From NCBI RefSeq assembly GCF_013368755.1, contig NC_049563.1:5704001-5768000 (forward strand): a DNA stretch of 64,000 bases, given 5' to 3'. Below, one piece after another: positions 35,301 through 44,922 of this stretch. This DNA comes from Talaromyces rugulosus (taxonomy: Eukaryota > Ascomycota > Eurotiomycetes > Eurotiales > Trichocomaceae). Numbering within the stretch: the stretch's first letter is position 1; each line of letters begins with the position of its first letter. The translations under genes and the position numbers were made by a program. The notes under the pieces were generated by a model. It did no database searches. It was not told where the DNA came from and worked only from the letters and a program-made list of their open reading frames with translations.

Positions 35301-38112
35301 CTATTTCGTTTATTTCTTCAGCATGTTTCACCTTCAACTGCTGGTTCGGCTTGATCCCCATCTGCTCTGTTTGCAGCGTTTTCAGGTCTATTGACACCGT
35401 CTCGTGTTTCCAGTCAATGACAGGATTATGTTTCCGTAGCCACGTCATTCCGAGTATAATGTCGAAATCCTTTCGCTCGAACGGACTTAAATCCAGTTGG
35501 ATGCTTTCTTCGTGTTCTCCTGATTTGAGTGTGATGTTTCCAGTTCGTCGTACGAATCCTTCGATCGTGATTTGTCCTTCAAAATTTTGTACAGTATGCC
35601 ATAGGTTTGTCTCGTGCGTTTGGATCCTGTTTTTCTTGACGTATGCTTCGCTAATGTAGTTCGTTGATGCTCCCGAGTCGAGGAGTAGTTTGGCTTCGTG
35701 TCCGTTGATTGTTCCCTTGATAATGATCACAGTTTCTCCTGTCTTGATAGTTGTGGCAATAAGGTGGTGTCCCTTTCTGTGCCTCTCAAGGTATCGTTTC
35801 TGTGATAGAACAATTTCGGTCCAGTCTTCATCGGTGTAGATGACTCGTCCTTCGTGGTATGGACATTTTTTCGCGTAGCATTGGTCAGTTTCGATGCTAT
35901 TGTGGAAAGGGTGCCAAATTTCTTCTGCGTAGCACCAACATTCGTTCCAGCCCTTCGGGCAGTCCGGGATGGGTTGGTAGATGATCATCGGTGCCGTTGG
36001 CTTCCACTTGTTCTTTTCCTTTTCTTCGAGGTGAGTTGGACATCTTGACTCATAGCATTGCGTCCAGTGTATCTTCTTGTGATGGTGTCCTCCATATTGT
36101 GGGTAGTACATGCATGAACATCTTTCGGTATGCCCAAGCATCGGGTGGCACAACCGTGTTCCTTTGGTGAGTGAGACGTATTCGAATTCGTTTGCGAGTG
36201 CGATGTTCTTTTTTCCGTGCATATCGCATTTGTGAAATGTCCACTCGTGGCATTTTTCGCATTCGAGGATGTGTTGTCGGTATGTCTGAATAGAGTCTTC
36301 CCAACATACTGGTTTGGGTGGTTTGCAACTGCATTCTCGTTTTGGTTCTTCGTAGTCGATTTCAGGGAATTCTTCTGTTGTTTCGGAGTCTTCGCTGTCT
36401 GTTTTCAGTTCTTCTTTGCTTGTTTCTGGAATCTCAATTTTTATTCCTGGAACCGTCGTGCTGGTTCCTAGGACTGAATCCCATTCTTTCTTTGTGATTG
36501 GTGGTCGTTTCTGGAACAGTCTGATTGTTTCATTTGCTTGGTCGATCGCCCTTGCGGCGTCTCTTCTGAGGTTTGTTGTTCTTGTTAACTGTGAATGTTG
36601 CGGGGTGTCTGATTCTCGATCCGAGTCCTCGTGGTCAACTTCTCTGTCTTTTCCACCGTCTCGAAACGTCAGGGGGTGTCGGCTTTCACTTCCTGATGAA
36701 AGGTCATCAATACGCCGTCCAGCGGTTTTGCTGTATTGGTCTTCTCTGCGAGGTTCTCTGATCGGTCCTTTCTCTTGACCTCGTCGTAGGTGAGGTTGCG
36801 CTTCTTCCGGGTTAGCGTCTTCTTCCTGGGGTGGTTCCCTTTCTGAACTCTGTCTGAGGCGTCCCTTAGATTGCCCAGGGCTATCTTCTTGCTCGAATTT
36901 CTTGAGCGATTCGTATATTTCCTTTTCTAGTATCGGTCCCCAGAAGTCCTGGACTTCGTCGACCTGTTCATTTTCTGACTCCTCCTCCTCACTGTCCGAG
37001 GGGGTCACAATTGTCTGGTGTATGGCCGCAACTTGTTGATGGACTGTTGTTATTTTTTGAGGGCTGACGTTACCGTTCTGTTTGTTTTGCCCTGATCGAC
37101 ACTGTCGTGCAAAGTGTCCTTTTCGTCCGCACTTGTAACAAGCTTTGTTTTCCTTGCGCTTGGCCATTTCTTCCTTACTGATCACGTTGTTAAGCTGCAT
37201 CTTGACATCGCCGTCCTTGTCGTATTGGGTTCCTCGTTTTGCCGATGTGTTGGCATACTGAGGGAATCCTCCAACTTTCTTCCATCTCTGAAACTCCTGT
37301 CGCTTCTGTTTGATCTCGAACAGTTTGTTGTCAATTTTGACCGCCATCTCAATGAATCTGTCAATGTTGTCGGGTCGGTCGAGTTTGATGAGTTCCGTCT
37401 GGACTTCTTCCTTGAGCATGTTCTCAAAGGTTGCGATTTGAATAGCATCATCATAGTGTAGTGGTGTTACTATCTGTCGGAATTTGGTTGCCAACTGCTG
37501 AGCGGATCCGGTCTGTCGTAGGTATCTTAGTTGTCTTTCCGCGGTCCGTAGCTCGTCGATGTTTCCGAACGCTTCTCCAAGTTTCTGTTTGAACATGCCG
37601 TAGTTCGAAAACAGTTCCCTGGTGATAGTTCCCCAACTACCTTTGTCGATAGTGTATAATTCACTTAGCATAGGTTGTATCCATTCTGCTGCTGCTGCGT
37701 CGGTAAAGCATGATGCCACAAAGATCATTTTCTTTTTGTCATTGGTGATCTGGTTGGCTTCGATATGCATTTCCATGTTGACCAAAAATGTCTTCAACTT
37801 AGATCTAGTTCCGTCGAAGGTCATGGGTTTTGGTAGTTTGACCCTGTTGCCGGCTGTTCCAGCTTCGCCAGGTGGTATAGCCATGACTTGAGCTTCGAGT
37901 TGGTTGACATGATCGTCTCTTTCAGCGATTGCAGCTTGCAGTCTTTGAATGTGTTCATTCATTTGATCGATGACTCTTTCCAACGTGGTGAATCTTTGCT
38001 GAGTTTGTTCGTCGGGCTCATCGTCACTGTCTTGATCGACTGGTCTTGCTTGTCTTGCAGGTGGGCGCGGAGTTGCCGGTCCTGCTGCTGGGACGTTGCT
38101 ATTTCCTGCCAT
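32299..38112 (-). CDS. Gag-pol polyprotein of element C (1937 aa)
   Basis: One uninterrupted frame, with no frameshift or stop between gag and pol. The order is: an N-terminal coiled coil, a retrotransposon gag domain, a zinc knuckle CYKCGRKGHFARQC (residues 325-338), an acidic Ser/Glu linker (360-590), a Cys/His-rich region with two similar modules (590-777), protease LLLDSGAS (about 808), RT with VAVYFDDVIVYSK (about 1145), RNase H starting LRTDASGYALG (about 1295), integrase HHCC and DDE core (Asp in VDFIQG about 1584, TDRDKLF about 1645, QSERMIQ about 1682), a GPF/Y-type module (KYGPFAIQE) and a C-terminal chromodomain (LVSWKGYG..HNSWEP, about 1890-1905). This is a Ty3/gypsy chromovirus. 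All catalytic residues checked are present. Confidence 0.95.
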   Translation of the reverse strand: MAGNSNVPAAGPATPRPPARQARPVDQDSDDEPDEQTQQRFTTLERVIDQMNEHIQRLQAAIAERDDHVNQLEAQVMAIPPGEAGTAGNRVKLPKPMTFDGTRSKLKTFLVNMEMHIEANQITNDKKKMIFVASCFTDAAAAEWIQPMLSELYTIDKGSWGTITRELFSNYGMFKQKLGEAFGNIDELRTAERQLRYLRQTGSAQQLATKFRQIVTPLHYDDAIQIATFENMLKEEVQTELIKLDRPDNIDRFIEMAVKIDNKLFEIKQKRQEFQRWKKVGGFPQYANTSAKRGTQYDKDGDVKMQLNNVISKEEMAKRKENKACYKCGRKGHFARQCRSGQNKQNGNVSPQKITTVHQQVAAIHQTIVTPSDSEEEESENEQVDEVQDFWGPILEKEIYESLKKFEQEDSPGQSKGRLRQSSEREPPQEEDANPEEAQPHLRRGQEKGPIREPRREDQYSKTAGRRIDDLSSGSESRHPLTFRDGGKDREVDHEDSDRESDTPQHSQLTRTTNLRRDAARAIDQANETIRLFQKRPPITKKEWDSVLGTSTTVPGIKIEIPETSKEELKTDSEDSETTEEFPEIDYEEPKRECSCKPPKPVCWEDSIQTYRQHILECEKCHEWTFHKCDMHGKKNIALANEFEYVSLTKGTRLCHPMLGHTERCSCMYYPQYGGHHHKKIHWTQCYESRCPTHLEEKEKNKWKPTAPMIIYQPIPDCPKGWNECWCYAEEIWHPFHNSIETDQCYAKKCPYHEGRVIYTDEDWTEIVLSQKRYLERHRKGHHLIATTIKTGETVIIIKGTINGHEAKLLLDSGASTNYISEAYVKKNRIQTHETNLWHTVQNFEGQITIEGFVRRTGNITLKSGEHEESIQLDLSPFERKDFDIILGMTWLRKHNPVIDWKHETVSIDLKTLQTEQMGIKPNQQLKVKHAEEINEIGRQIETRKKPKEIYEKELKEVLDKLPEKYRDFTELFVKKEYRLPQHEKEYEAEIPLKEGAQVPQVKQRQISQDELRTTKEFIEKFLAAGYIRESKAKASAQAMFVPKRDGSPRMVIDYRKLNNMTEDDANKAPHQEQKRDLLQGAKIMTMFDVEWGYYNLRMKNDDIWKTAFLTDLGLYEWLVAPMGLKRLPAEFARFMTHILREYLNLFVAVYFDDVIVYSKDPKEHDNHVRLVMTKLMEAGLTLKIKKCEFDTTRVNYLGMVYTTNGLEIPKEKLDAILEWPTPTNVHDVQSFLGASGYVRRYLEKYSDVTTPMTELLKKDEPFDWTARRQRSFENVKELVKIAPILQLFNPELQSILRTDASGYALGAIHEQINEKGETQIVAFYSRKFTSAEVNYDVHDRELLAIVQAFRQWRHYLQGAKHEVIVKSDHHNLKYFTTTKELSGRQIRWAEELAKFNYRIEHIPGKQNAAADALSRRPDYAIGIEPPKTNILQEESGVLRHNHNAIIATAIRVVDDDPFYERMYRETNKDQKIQEELQAGQVTKNVQKGLAIWNGMIRVPQNMTTEVIQRYHDPPTKGHQGVERTIEMITRTFYFPYVRKRVENYIRNCDECNRNKAVHHKPFGKMQIPEVPEEAWKSITVDFIQGLPQSKDPVTGITYTDAMITVDRLTKYVILEPTPKDMTAEQCAKLMLRKVFVWTGLPNELITDRDKLFTSKYWQTIAKACGMHHKLSTANHQQTDGQSERMIQTVEQYFRHYLDWEQDNWVELLPLAQFALNNAENATTKQVPHFANLGRHPRMTWSEVPREGLSEAAIIQANKLQALHHTISKDIKWAENRMKTYYDKKREDAPILKKGEKVYLLRRTIGQKKFNIPSKRPSNKLDAIKYGPFAIQEKLANDNYKLRLPARMKVHPVFHISLLEPTENPENSNDEATEDEYEVENILKRKLVEGRIFYLVSWKGYGPEHNSWEPVRHLNCPEKIRAFRQKETRRGRGRTRC

Positions 38113-38172
38113 GATTAGCTCGTTAGTAAGGTTTGATTGCTTACCTAGTTCTCAAAACTTCGTGTTATGAGG

Positions 38173-38182
38173 GTGTTTTATT
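38173..38182 (-). promoter_or_regulatory. Candidate self-primer-binding site of element C
   Basis: Just inside the 5' LTR (including its last base) the minus strand reads AATAAAACAC. This does not start with TGG and so does not look like a tRNA PBS. It is perfectly complementary to GTGTTTTATT in the LTR at 38365-38356, about 41 nt downstream of a TATA box, where the transcript would begin. That is the arrangement of Tf1-type self-priming (inference). Confidence 0.45.
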
Positions 38183-38838
38183 GTCAATCGGTTCAACAAC
38201 TCGTCACCAAGATGTGAATCGGGGTGGGTATTCTGCTAACAGAAGACAAGATGAGAACGTTGTGTAAGGCAATCCTAGGATAAGTAGAGTACTATCGCAA
38301 TGATAGGCTGCAAAGTATGTTGAAGAGTAATAGTAATATGCTATTTGCTTGAGAGAATAAAACACAATGAGCTAGATACATGATGGTAAATGAGTGTCCT
38401 TATATAGCTGATCCTAAACATAGCGAGCATAGTCGATGCTCTGTTGGCTATGTTGTTGACATATCCAAACATAGTCTGGCTATGTTTGGCTATGTTCCCT
38501 GCATAGTCACGTGCCATGGTGCACTTCCACTGACATGGTGCATGCGCACCGCTGGGGTGCATCCGCACCGGGTGTACTCGCACAGGGTAGGTGGTTCTGC
38601 ACTAAGTGTATTTGCACGGAAATGGTGCAGCCGCACCATTTAGGGTGTATGTCCACCTGGTGTGTCTTCACTAAACCAGTGCATCTGCACTGTCCAGATC
38701 ACGTGAGTTCTCGTGTAGTCACTTCCGTCTTCGTTCCTACAATTAGCAAGTCTACTCCATAGGAGTTTCAGGCAGCTTGCTTATGTAAGTAGCGTCCGCT
38801 ACTTATCGATTGGCTGAGCGTTCACGATTCTTATGACA
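38182..38838 (-). repeat. Element C 5' LTR
   Basis: 657 bp, matching 31055-31711. On the element's coding strand the palindrome array (38518-38691) comes first. CTATATAAGG follows (38407-38398), and then the presumed transcript start near 38365. Confidence 0.95.
38398..38407 (-). promoter_or_regulatory. TATA box of the element C promoter
   Basis: CTATATAAGG on the minus strand, downstream of the palindrome array and about 290 bp upstream of the gag-pol ATG at 38112. The position in the LTR is right for the U3 promoter. Confidence 0.6.
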
Positions 38839-38856
38839 GGGACCTAGCCCGTAACA

Positions 38857-39056
38857 GTTTTACTCTTAAAGAAAAAAAAGAGTTATAGAGTAATTAAAGA
38901 ATAACTTTTCTTTAATAAATAACTCTATGTTTCTAAGAAAGATAATTTACAAGCATAACTATTAGATAAAGTATATCAACAATTTATAATAGCACACTTA
39001 GGATATACAAAGATGCTAAAGCTAGTCTAAGAATAGTTCTACTAAAAGGCATAGAG
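38857..39056 (+). pseudogene. Inverted slice of element A pol
   Basis: 200 bp between B1 and B2 encode, on the plus strand with stops ignored, the integrase zinc-binding region missing from element A (KKDNLQA, then AHLGYTKMLKLV). Its ends are GTTTT (38857-38861) and TAGAG (39052-39056). They match, reverse-complemented, AAAAC at 51853-51857 and CTCTA at 25565-25569. Flipping the slice gives one continuous reading frame through both joins. Confidence 0.85.
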
Positions 39057-39313
39057 TGTTACGGGCTAGGTCCCATCTTACTGGCCTTATATAGGTCTAG
39101 GAATTGAGTAGATTCGAACATAAGAAAGAGAAGGAAAAGGTTCACAGGGGTTTGTATTGTTGAATGTCGATACAGGCAAGTATAGGTCCCAGGGGCGCTC
39201 TAGTGAATCTGGTATAGTATTAGAGGGTTCTTCTATGGCAAACTAGATGTGGATTAGATATGGTTATTCTATGAGAGTAAAGCTTAAGTATTTTAGGGGC
39301 TAAGATCTTAATA
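39057..39313 (-). repeat. Element B2 3' LTR
   Basis: Reverse-complement LTR starting TGTTACGGGCTAGG and ending TCTTAATA. At 257 bp it is one of the least mutated B LTRs at its TGTTACGGG end. Confidence 0.85.
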
Positions 39314-39734
39314 TTACTTCTCTCCTTTAGTAAGGGTGTTATAGTGTTAGAGCTAGTGGTTAAGTGCTTTAGTATCTTTTATAGATTAGATAGATTCTTA
39401 TATAGATCGCGTATATCTAATCTAATAGACAAGATATTACTTTATATGTCTGTAGTTTTAATATATAATCTATTTATTAAGTATACTATTAATTAGGTAC
39501 TTTTTATTACCTTTTACTAGGTGTACTGGTGGCTGGTAATTATATTGGATCTATGAAGGAAACAGACATATATCTATAGGGTAGAGGAGTGTTATATAAA
39601 AAATATTATAAATAGTTTTAGGGATATTGAGTTAGTATATATAGGATCTCACTTTTTTTAATATAGTATATTTTGTATGTTAAAGTAACTTTGAAACCCG
39701 CCGGGAAAATCAAAAATCAACCTTTTGAAATTCA

Positions 39735-41666
39735 ATGCTACTGGAAGGCATCCAGGGCTTCGCTATGGCCCCTGGACTCCCCAATATCGACAACCACCCC
39801 CTAGACCCAGGGGGGCAGGCGCTAGGTCTGGTGAACCCCGTAGGGGCCTATATAGGCACCCCAGCGGGGACAGCACCACCAGCGCCCCCCGAGGCAAGTG
39901 CAACAGTCCCTCAGAGCGAGGGCTTCTTGCCTAGCCTGGAAATCAACCCTAGGGAGTTGTTTCCCCCCCTAAGCAGCGTGCCAGGCTCCCAGGAAGCACC
40001 TAAAACTCTAGGGAAGAGACTACAGGAACACAGCCCTGACGGGGCAGAAAGAGCCCCCATGAAGGCCCTAATCAGCCCAGCCTACAAGGACATGGAACAG
40101 GCCTTATTAGACCACTTTACAAACAGCAATAGCGCGCTGCACACGGAGATGGCCGCTATAAAGACCTATATGACCTCTCTGGTAGAGGCTATAGAGCAAC
40201 GCCTCACAGGCCAATTAGGCGCTCTGAAGCGCCGTTTCTCAACCCTAAAAGCTCAACAGGCCTCCCCAAACGCCCCAAACCACCCTCTAAAGCCCCTATC
40301 GTCAGGGGGCGACCACCAGAGCCCACAACAGCCTCTGCCATCCCAGGGGACGACGTTTGCAGAGGTCGCCCATGGCCCCCAAGCTAACCCAAATAGGGCC
40401 GCTAAGCCCATAGAGCCACGCAGAGCCTCACCCCCAATATCAAAACCACCCCCTGGGGTGAAGCCCGCAGCAGGCCCCCAGTGGGCCGATATAGCGGCCA
40501 GCAATGCCCAGGAGTGGCAAATCATTACAAAAAAACGGGCTTACTCCCCGAACCAGCCCCCAAAAGTCCAAATAGACCCAGGGAGCCTGAAGCCTATTCG
40601 CGGAAGCAACAAGGGAGACCGCAGGCTTATATTTAGGCGTGAAAATGGCCGCACCGCCCCTAGAAAGTCTAAAGCCGATGTCATCTTGCAGCTTAACCGC
40701 TGCCTAGCCCAGGCAGGCTTCCCGAACTTCGCCAGGGTAATAGACGCCAATTACACCGAATCAGGGGCTATCTCAGCCCTATTGGACCAAGGAAGCACCG
40801 TAGGCTCGCTATTACCAGCCTATAAGGACCTATTAGTGGCTGCCTGCCACCGGGTCGACCCCGCAGTCATCTCAGTGGAAGCAGACCAACAGTGGCACAA
40901 GATTAAGGTGCATGCGGTGCCGGTAGCCCGCTATAGCGCCTCAGGACTAGGCCTAGCCAGGGAAGAAATTGAATTAGGGGGCACATGCACCCTAATAAGA
41001 AACCCTACCTAGATCAAGCCGATAGCGGCTATCCAGACTAATAAGCAGCGTTTCTCTACTATCGTTATAACAGTAGGAGGCCTAGATGACGCCCACAGGC
41101 TACTCGCCCGGGGCGTACGCTTCGGGGGCAACAGGCACCCTACCAGCCCCTATCACAAAGTGGGTAAAGACACCGTTTGCACCCGATGCTGCGGCATTAG
41201 CCACCAAACTTATAGAGACTGCGGCACCCGACCACCACTCTGCACCGTGTGTGCTGGCGTCCATAAAGCCCAAGAGCACACCTACAACATGCTAGACTGC
41301 AGGGCCCAAACAGGCCACCCATGCCTGCATACACCCACTAAATGCGGCAACTATGGAGAAAAGCACCAGGCTGATTCCCCAGGATGCCCCAAGCTTCGGG
41401 AGGCCCACCAACGACTCCATAAGCGCTTCCCTGGCGTAGAGATCATTATACCCCCTCCCCCCCCTGAATGGACTGAATGGGAAGGCATTACTAAAGAGGC
41501 TTCTCCCCCAACCACTACCCAGGACACCCCCCAAGCCCCAAAGCTTAGAGAGGTCGATAACGCTATGAAAGATGCCCCAAGGACATCACCCCTACCGTAC
41601 TCATCCCCGTGTCCAACACCAACGCCTGAAACTGCAGCCCCTATTAATATTGATTATTCAACATAA
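39735..41666 (+). pseudogene. LINE copy 1 ORF1 (gag-like, zinc knuckles)
   Basis: Starts at the ATG at 39735 and would be 644 codons but for TAG at 41010-41012, where copy 2 has TGG (Trp). The second part (to the stop at 41666) holds three knuckle-like clusters: CTRCCGISHQTYRDC, CTVCAGVHKAQEH and CGNYGEKHQADSPGC. In the last, Cys4 became Tyr. It is an RNA-binding ORF1 protein of the Tad1/CRE-like gag type, inactive here. Confidence 0.82.
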
Positions 41667-44638
41667 TTGCGGCCATACCTACCCCGCAACCTTAAAGGCT
41701 CTAGAAGCGGGGATAGAGCGGCAAATAAACATTATATGCCTGCAAGAGCCTTATATTACCTATGACTTCTCCCACCCAGGCTATCTGCTGTACTGGCCAG
41801 GGGGGAAGAAGCGGGATCAACGGGTACTTATAGCCATCCATAAAGACCTTATAGGAGCGGTTAGGGTCGAGAACCGCACTGATTTAGTAGACCACCCCTA
41901 TTTACAGGCCCTGGACATATGGGAAGCACCAATAATTAGCGGGCATGCCCCCCGACGCACTAGAATAGTCAACTACTATAATGTATGGATTGGGGCCAGT
42001 TACCAGTGACAAGGGGCCTTCCCTAGACGACACCGGGCCATCGAGAACGCAGACTAGGACCTGCTTATAGTGGGTAGGTGCCTATTAGTAGGTGATTTCA
42101 ACGCCCATAGCCCTTCGTGGAACCCACTGGCCAAGGGCCGGGTTAACGCTGAGCCCTTGGAACAGCTTATAGAGCGGCACTCACTATATATTAATAACCC
42201 ACTGGGGGAGGCCACACGCTATAAAAAGACCGAGGGGGTGTCAATTATTGATTTAGTATTATCCTCGCCAACCCTAGGGCCTCTGCAAGCCTGGGAGATG
42301 GATAAGGATAAGCCTACAACATCTGACCATGAGCTTATCATCCTAGCCTAGGAAGCCCTAGAACCCCCCTCAGGAGGAATCTCCAGGGAGATTACTGGGT
42401 GGCAGATAGAAGCTCTGCAGGTAAACGAGAAAGCCCTAAAGCTGGCTACAGCAGCTTGGGCCTCAGAGGCTATAGGCCACCCCCTTCTTAGTGATCAATG
42501 CACCGAAGAAGACCTTGCTAGAGAGACCAATTGGGTGTAGGACACCCTAACCAGCGTACTCAATAGGCATACCAAAGCAGTACGGCTTTATACACGTTCT
42601 AAGCAGTGGTGGAAGCCAGAACTGCAGTAAGCCCGGAGCTTATAGACTACAGCCCGCAAGTGGTGGCAGGCTCATGTCTATATCAACACTGAATTCAAGA
42701 CTGCAAGAACCGCTTATTATTATGAAATAAAGATGGCTAAAAGGACCTGCTGGGAGGTCTTCCTTGCTGAGGAAGGCCCTAGAGGGAAGGAAGAGTGGAA
42801 AAAAGATTTGAACCCCACTGGGAACCCTTTTCCTAAAGGCCCTAGGGATGGCCTGGAAAAGCCTTTTCCAGGAGATCCTAATAGGTGTTGGATAGCCCTA
42901 CAGTACACTAAACTATGGACTAATCCTATTACCCCAGCACTCTAAGGCCCGGATCTAGGGGCTCTCTCTGCTACTACCATAGCCGATAAAGAAGCCCTAA
43001 TTAGGGAAATAGCATTTCCTAACACCCCCCGTAGCTCCCCTTCTAGGGAGCTGCCAAGTAGACAGGCCTATATGCTTATAATGCCAGAGCGAGTGCATCA
43101 GGCCCTATTCAGCCAGAGTATTAAGAAAGCTCCGGGGGCCGATAGGCTCAATTTTAAAGCATGCTGGCTACTCTGGGCACTAGACTTATTCCGAATTATA
43201 GGGATGGCTAGGCAGTGCTTTCGGCTTGGGGTGCACCCAGGGGCCTGGAAGACTGCTAAAGGCATCCTACTTCGGAAGCCAGGGAAGCCCGATTACACCT
43301 AGGTGAAGGCCTGGAGGGTGATAAGCTTGCTTAGCTGCCTGGGCAAGGTTATTGAGAAGCTGGCTGCAGGCCTTATAGCGGACTGGTGTGAGGCCTAAGG
43401 GGCTTTACACCCTGGACAAATGGGGTGCAGGTGGGGCCGTGGGGCTATTGACGCGGTGGCCTGCCTTGTGCAAACAGTGCACGAGGGATAGACTCAAAAG
43501 CTTTTCACAGGCACTATCTTTATTGACGTTATGGGGGCCTTCGACCATGTTGACTCCTATAAGCTTAGTGAGGCTATGGAAACTGTAGGCCTGGATAATG
43601 ACCTTATAAGGTAGACCTTATCTTTCCTTACAAATAAAAGAGTCAGCCTCGTAATTGATGGTTATAAAGCCCCTGAACAGCTTATTGACTCAGAGCTGCC
43701 CCAGGGCTTATTGGTCTCCCTAATCCTCTTTCTTATCTATATCTGGGGTGTGTTTCAGGCTATGGAACAGTAGATGCTAGGGATCAAGGCCCTGTCCTAT
43801 GCTGATGACATAGGCCTAGTAGCCCAGGGAAGCTTGGTCTCTGAGATCTGTAGGCAGCTAGAAGCAGCGGCAAAAGCTGCTATTGAGTAGGGACTGGTAA
43901 ATAGCGTCAAATTCGATCTTAAAAAGACAGAGGCTATTCTATTCTCTAGGGCTACCAGCAGGGAACATAAAAATCAGGTCCAGGAAGCTAGGGTGTAGAT
44001 AGGAGACGCTTTAGTGGTATTCTCCCTAACAGTCATCCAGTGGTTAGGGGTCTTACTAGATCTAAAGCTTACCCTCAAAGCCCACTATAAGTACCGCCTG
44101 CAAAAAGGTCAAAATACTGAAAGACGAGTACAGGCACTGTGCAAGGCCCAGGGGCTCCCCCCAGGCCTGGCATAGCAAATCCAAAAAGCCACCACGCAGT
44201 CAGTGGCGCTTTATAGGGCCAAGCTTTGGTGATATAGGCAAAAGAACTGCCTAGAAGGACTACAGGGCCTAATTAATAACCAGGCCCAGGCAGTCATAGG
44301 CATGCTGAAGTCTATCCCATTAGGACCACTTATAAGGGAGACAGCTTTGGAACCAGCAGAGGCCCTATTAGATAGTAAACAGCGGCGGTATGCCCTGAGA
44401 CTTCTAGGACTTCCCCAGGAACATCTAGCAGCAGAAATACTTCCTATAACGCTTAGGGAGGGAGACGCCTATGCACAGTCTGGAGAGCAGCTACTAGAAG
44501 ACTAAGCTTAGGTAATACTAATCCACCGAGGCCCCTGGAAGCTGGGCATGGGCCTGGCCCGCAGGCTATGAGAGACCTTGACTACTGATCTCTCCCAGGG
44601 CTTTGAGCGTACAATAGAGCCTGGTAATAGATCTATAC
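41640..44638 (+). pseudogene. LINE copy 1 ORF2 (endonuclease-RT-RNase H), pseudogene
   Basis: With stops ignored it gives an AP-endonuclease (CLQEPYITYD, LLVGDFNAHSPSWNP, TSDHELIILA), then RT (APGADRLNFKACW, WRVISLLSCLGKVIEK, TIFIDVMGAFDHV, ELPQGL, SYADDIGLVA) and the first part of RNase H (HRGPWKLGMGLARRL). At least a dozen in-frame TAG codons are present. Endonuclease-RT-RNase H order is that of Tad1-clade fungal LINEs. Confidence 0.82.
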
Positions 44639-44776
44639 TAGTCTTCCGCACGACCCAGTAAAACCCAGACCCAACCCAGACCCAACCCAGACTGGGTTGG
44701 GTTTTGGGTCAAACATGTCGACCCAGTAATGGGTCTGGGTTGGACTGGGTAACCCAGTACTGGGCCTGGGGCCCCA
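44639..44776. repeat. hAT left TIR and subterminal motifs
   Basis: TIR at 44639-44657, followed by repeated ACCCAG/ACCCAA motifs on both strands, ending with the TGGGGCCCCA palindrome. Such subterminal clusters are transposase-binding sites in hAT elements. The mirror zone is 48335-48452, with a further cluster at 47740-47830. Confidence 0.75.
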
Positions 44777-44922
44777 AATTGGGTTACAAACATAACAAAT
44801 ATACCAAGAATTCTAATTGCATAACTTATGCATTTTGTAGTTGTATTTTTGAGTATTTACTTTACAGATTTATTAGGAAAAAAGGTAAAAGAAAAGCCTT
44901 TATTTAGAATTTACATATTTAA

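Larger units (their letters stand above)
31055..38838 (-). mobile_element. Element C: complete chromodomain Ty3/gypsy retrotransposon
   Basis: 7784 bp, bounded by two 657-bp LTRs (31055-31711 and 38182-38838) and a perfect 5-bp TSD, GGGAC (31050-31054 and 38839-38843). Three open frames inside the LTRs are identical in length and sequence in the two copies, so the LTRs appear identical or nearly so. The coding strand is minus. It carries a full gag-pol frame, an antisense small gene, a purine tract and a primer-binding region. Base composition is normal and RIP scars are absent, unlike everything around it: a recent, structurally intact and possibly active insertion. Confidence 0.95.
25570..38856 (+). 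mobile_element. Element B copy 1: RIP-degraded gypsy element, split by element C
   Basis: LTRs are 257 bp: 25570-25826 on the left, and on the right 30811-31054 plus 38844-38856 once element C and its TSD are removed. The internal region is 25827-30810 (4984 bp). Ends are TGTTAGGG/CGTAACA. The left flank CTCTA (25565-25569) is not repeated on the right but is found, reverse-complemented, beside copy 2 at 39052-39056, which shows an inversion. Confidence 0.85.
39696..44638 (+). mobile_element. Tad1-like LINE, copy 1 (RIP-mutated, 3' end missing)
   Basis: Begins ACCCGCCGGGAAAATC, as does copy 2, so this is the element's 5' end. It runs through ORF1, the AP endonuclease, RT and the start of RNase H, and is cut at 44638 by the hAT element. 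Numerous TAG codons replace Trp or Gln, a RIP signature. Copy 2 has the unmutated bases at the same sites. Confidence 0.85.

Noticed and set aside
32837..38118. Many plus-strand open frames of 60-120 codons opposite gag-pol
   Set aside because: Shadows of the long polyprotein; no motif, no start context. Only 31827-32381 extends beyond gag-pol and has a recognisable domain.
40253..40750. Minus-strand frames in LINE copy 1 that recur in copy 2 (49228-49725)
   Set aside because: Shadows of ORF1 in a GC-rich region; conserved only because the LINE is duplicated.
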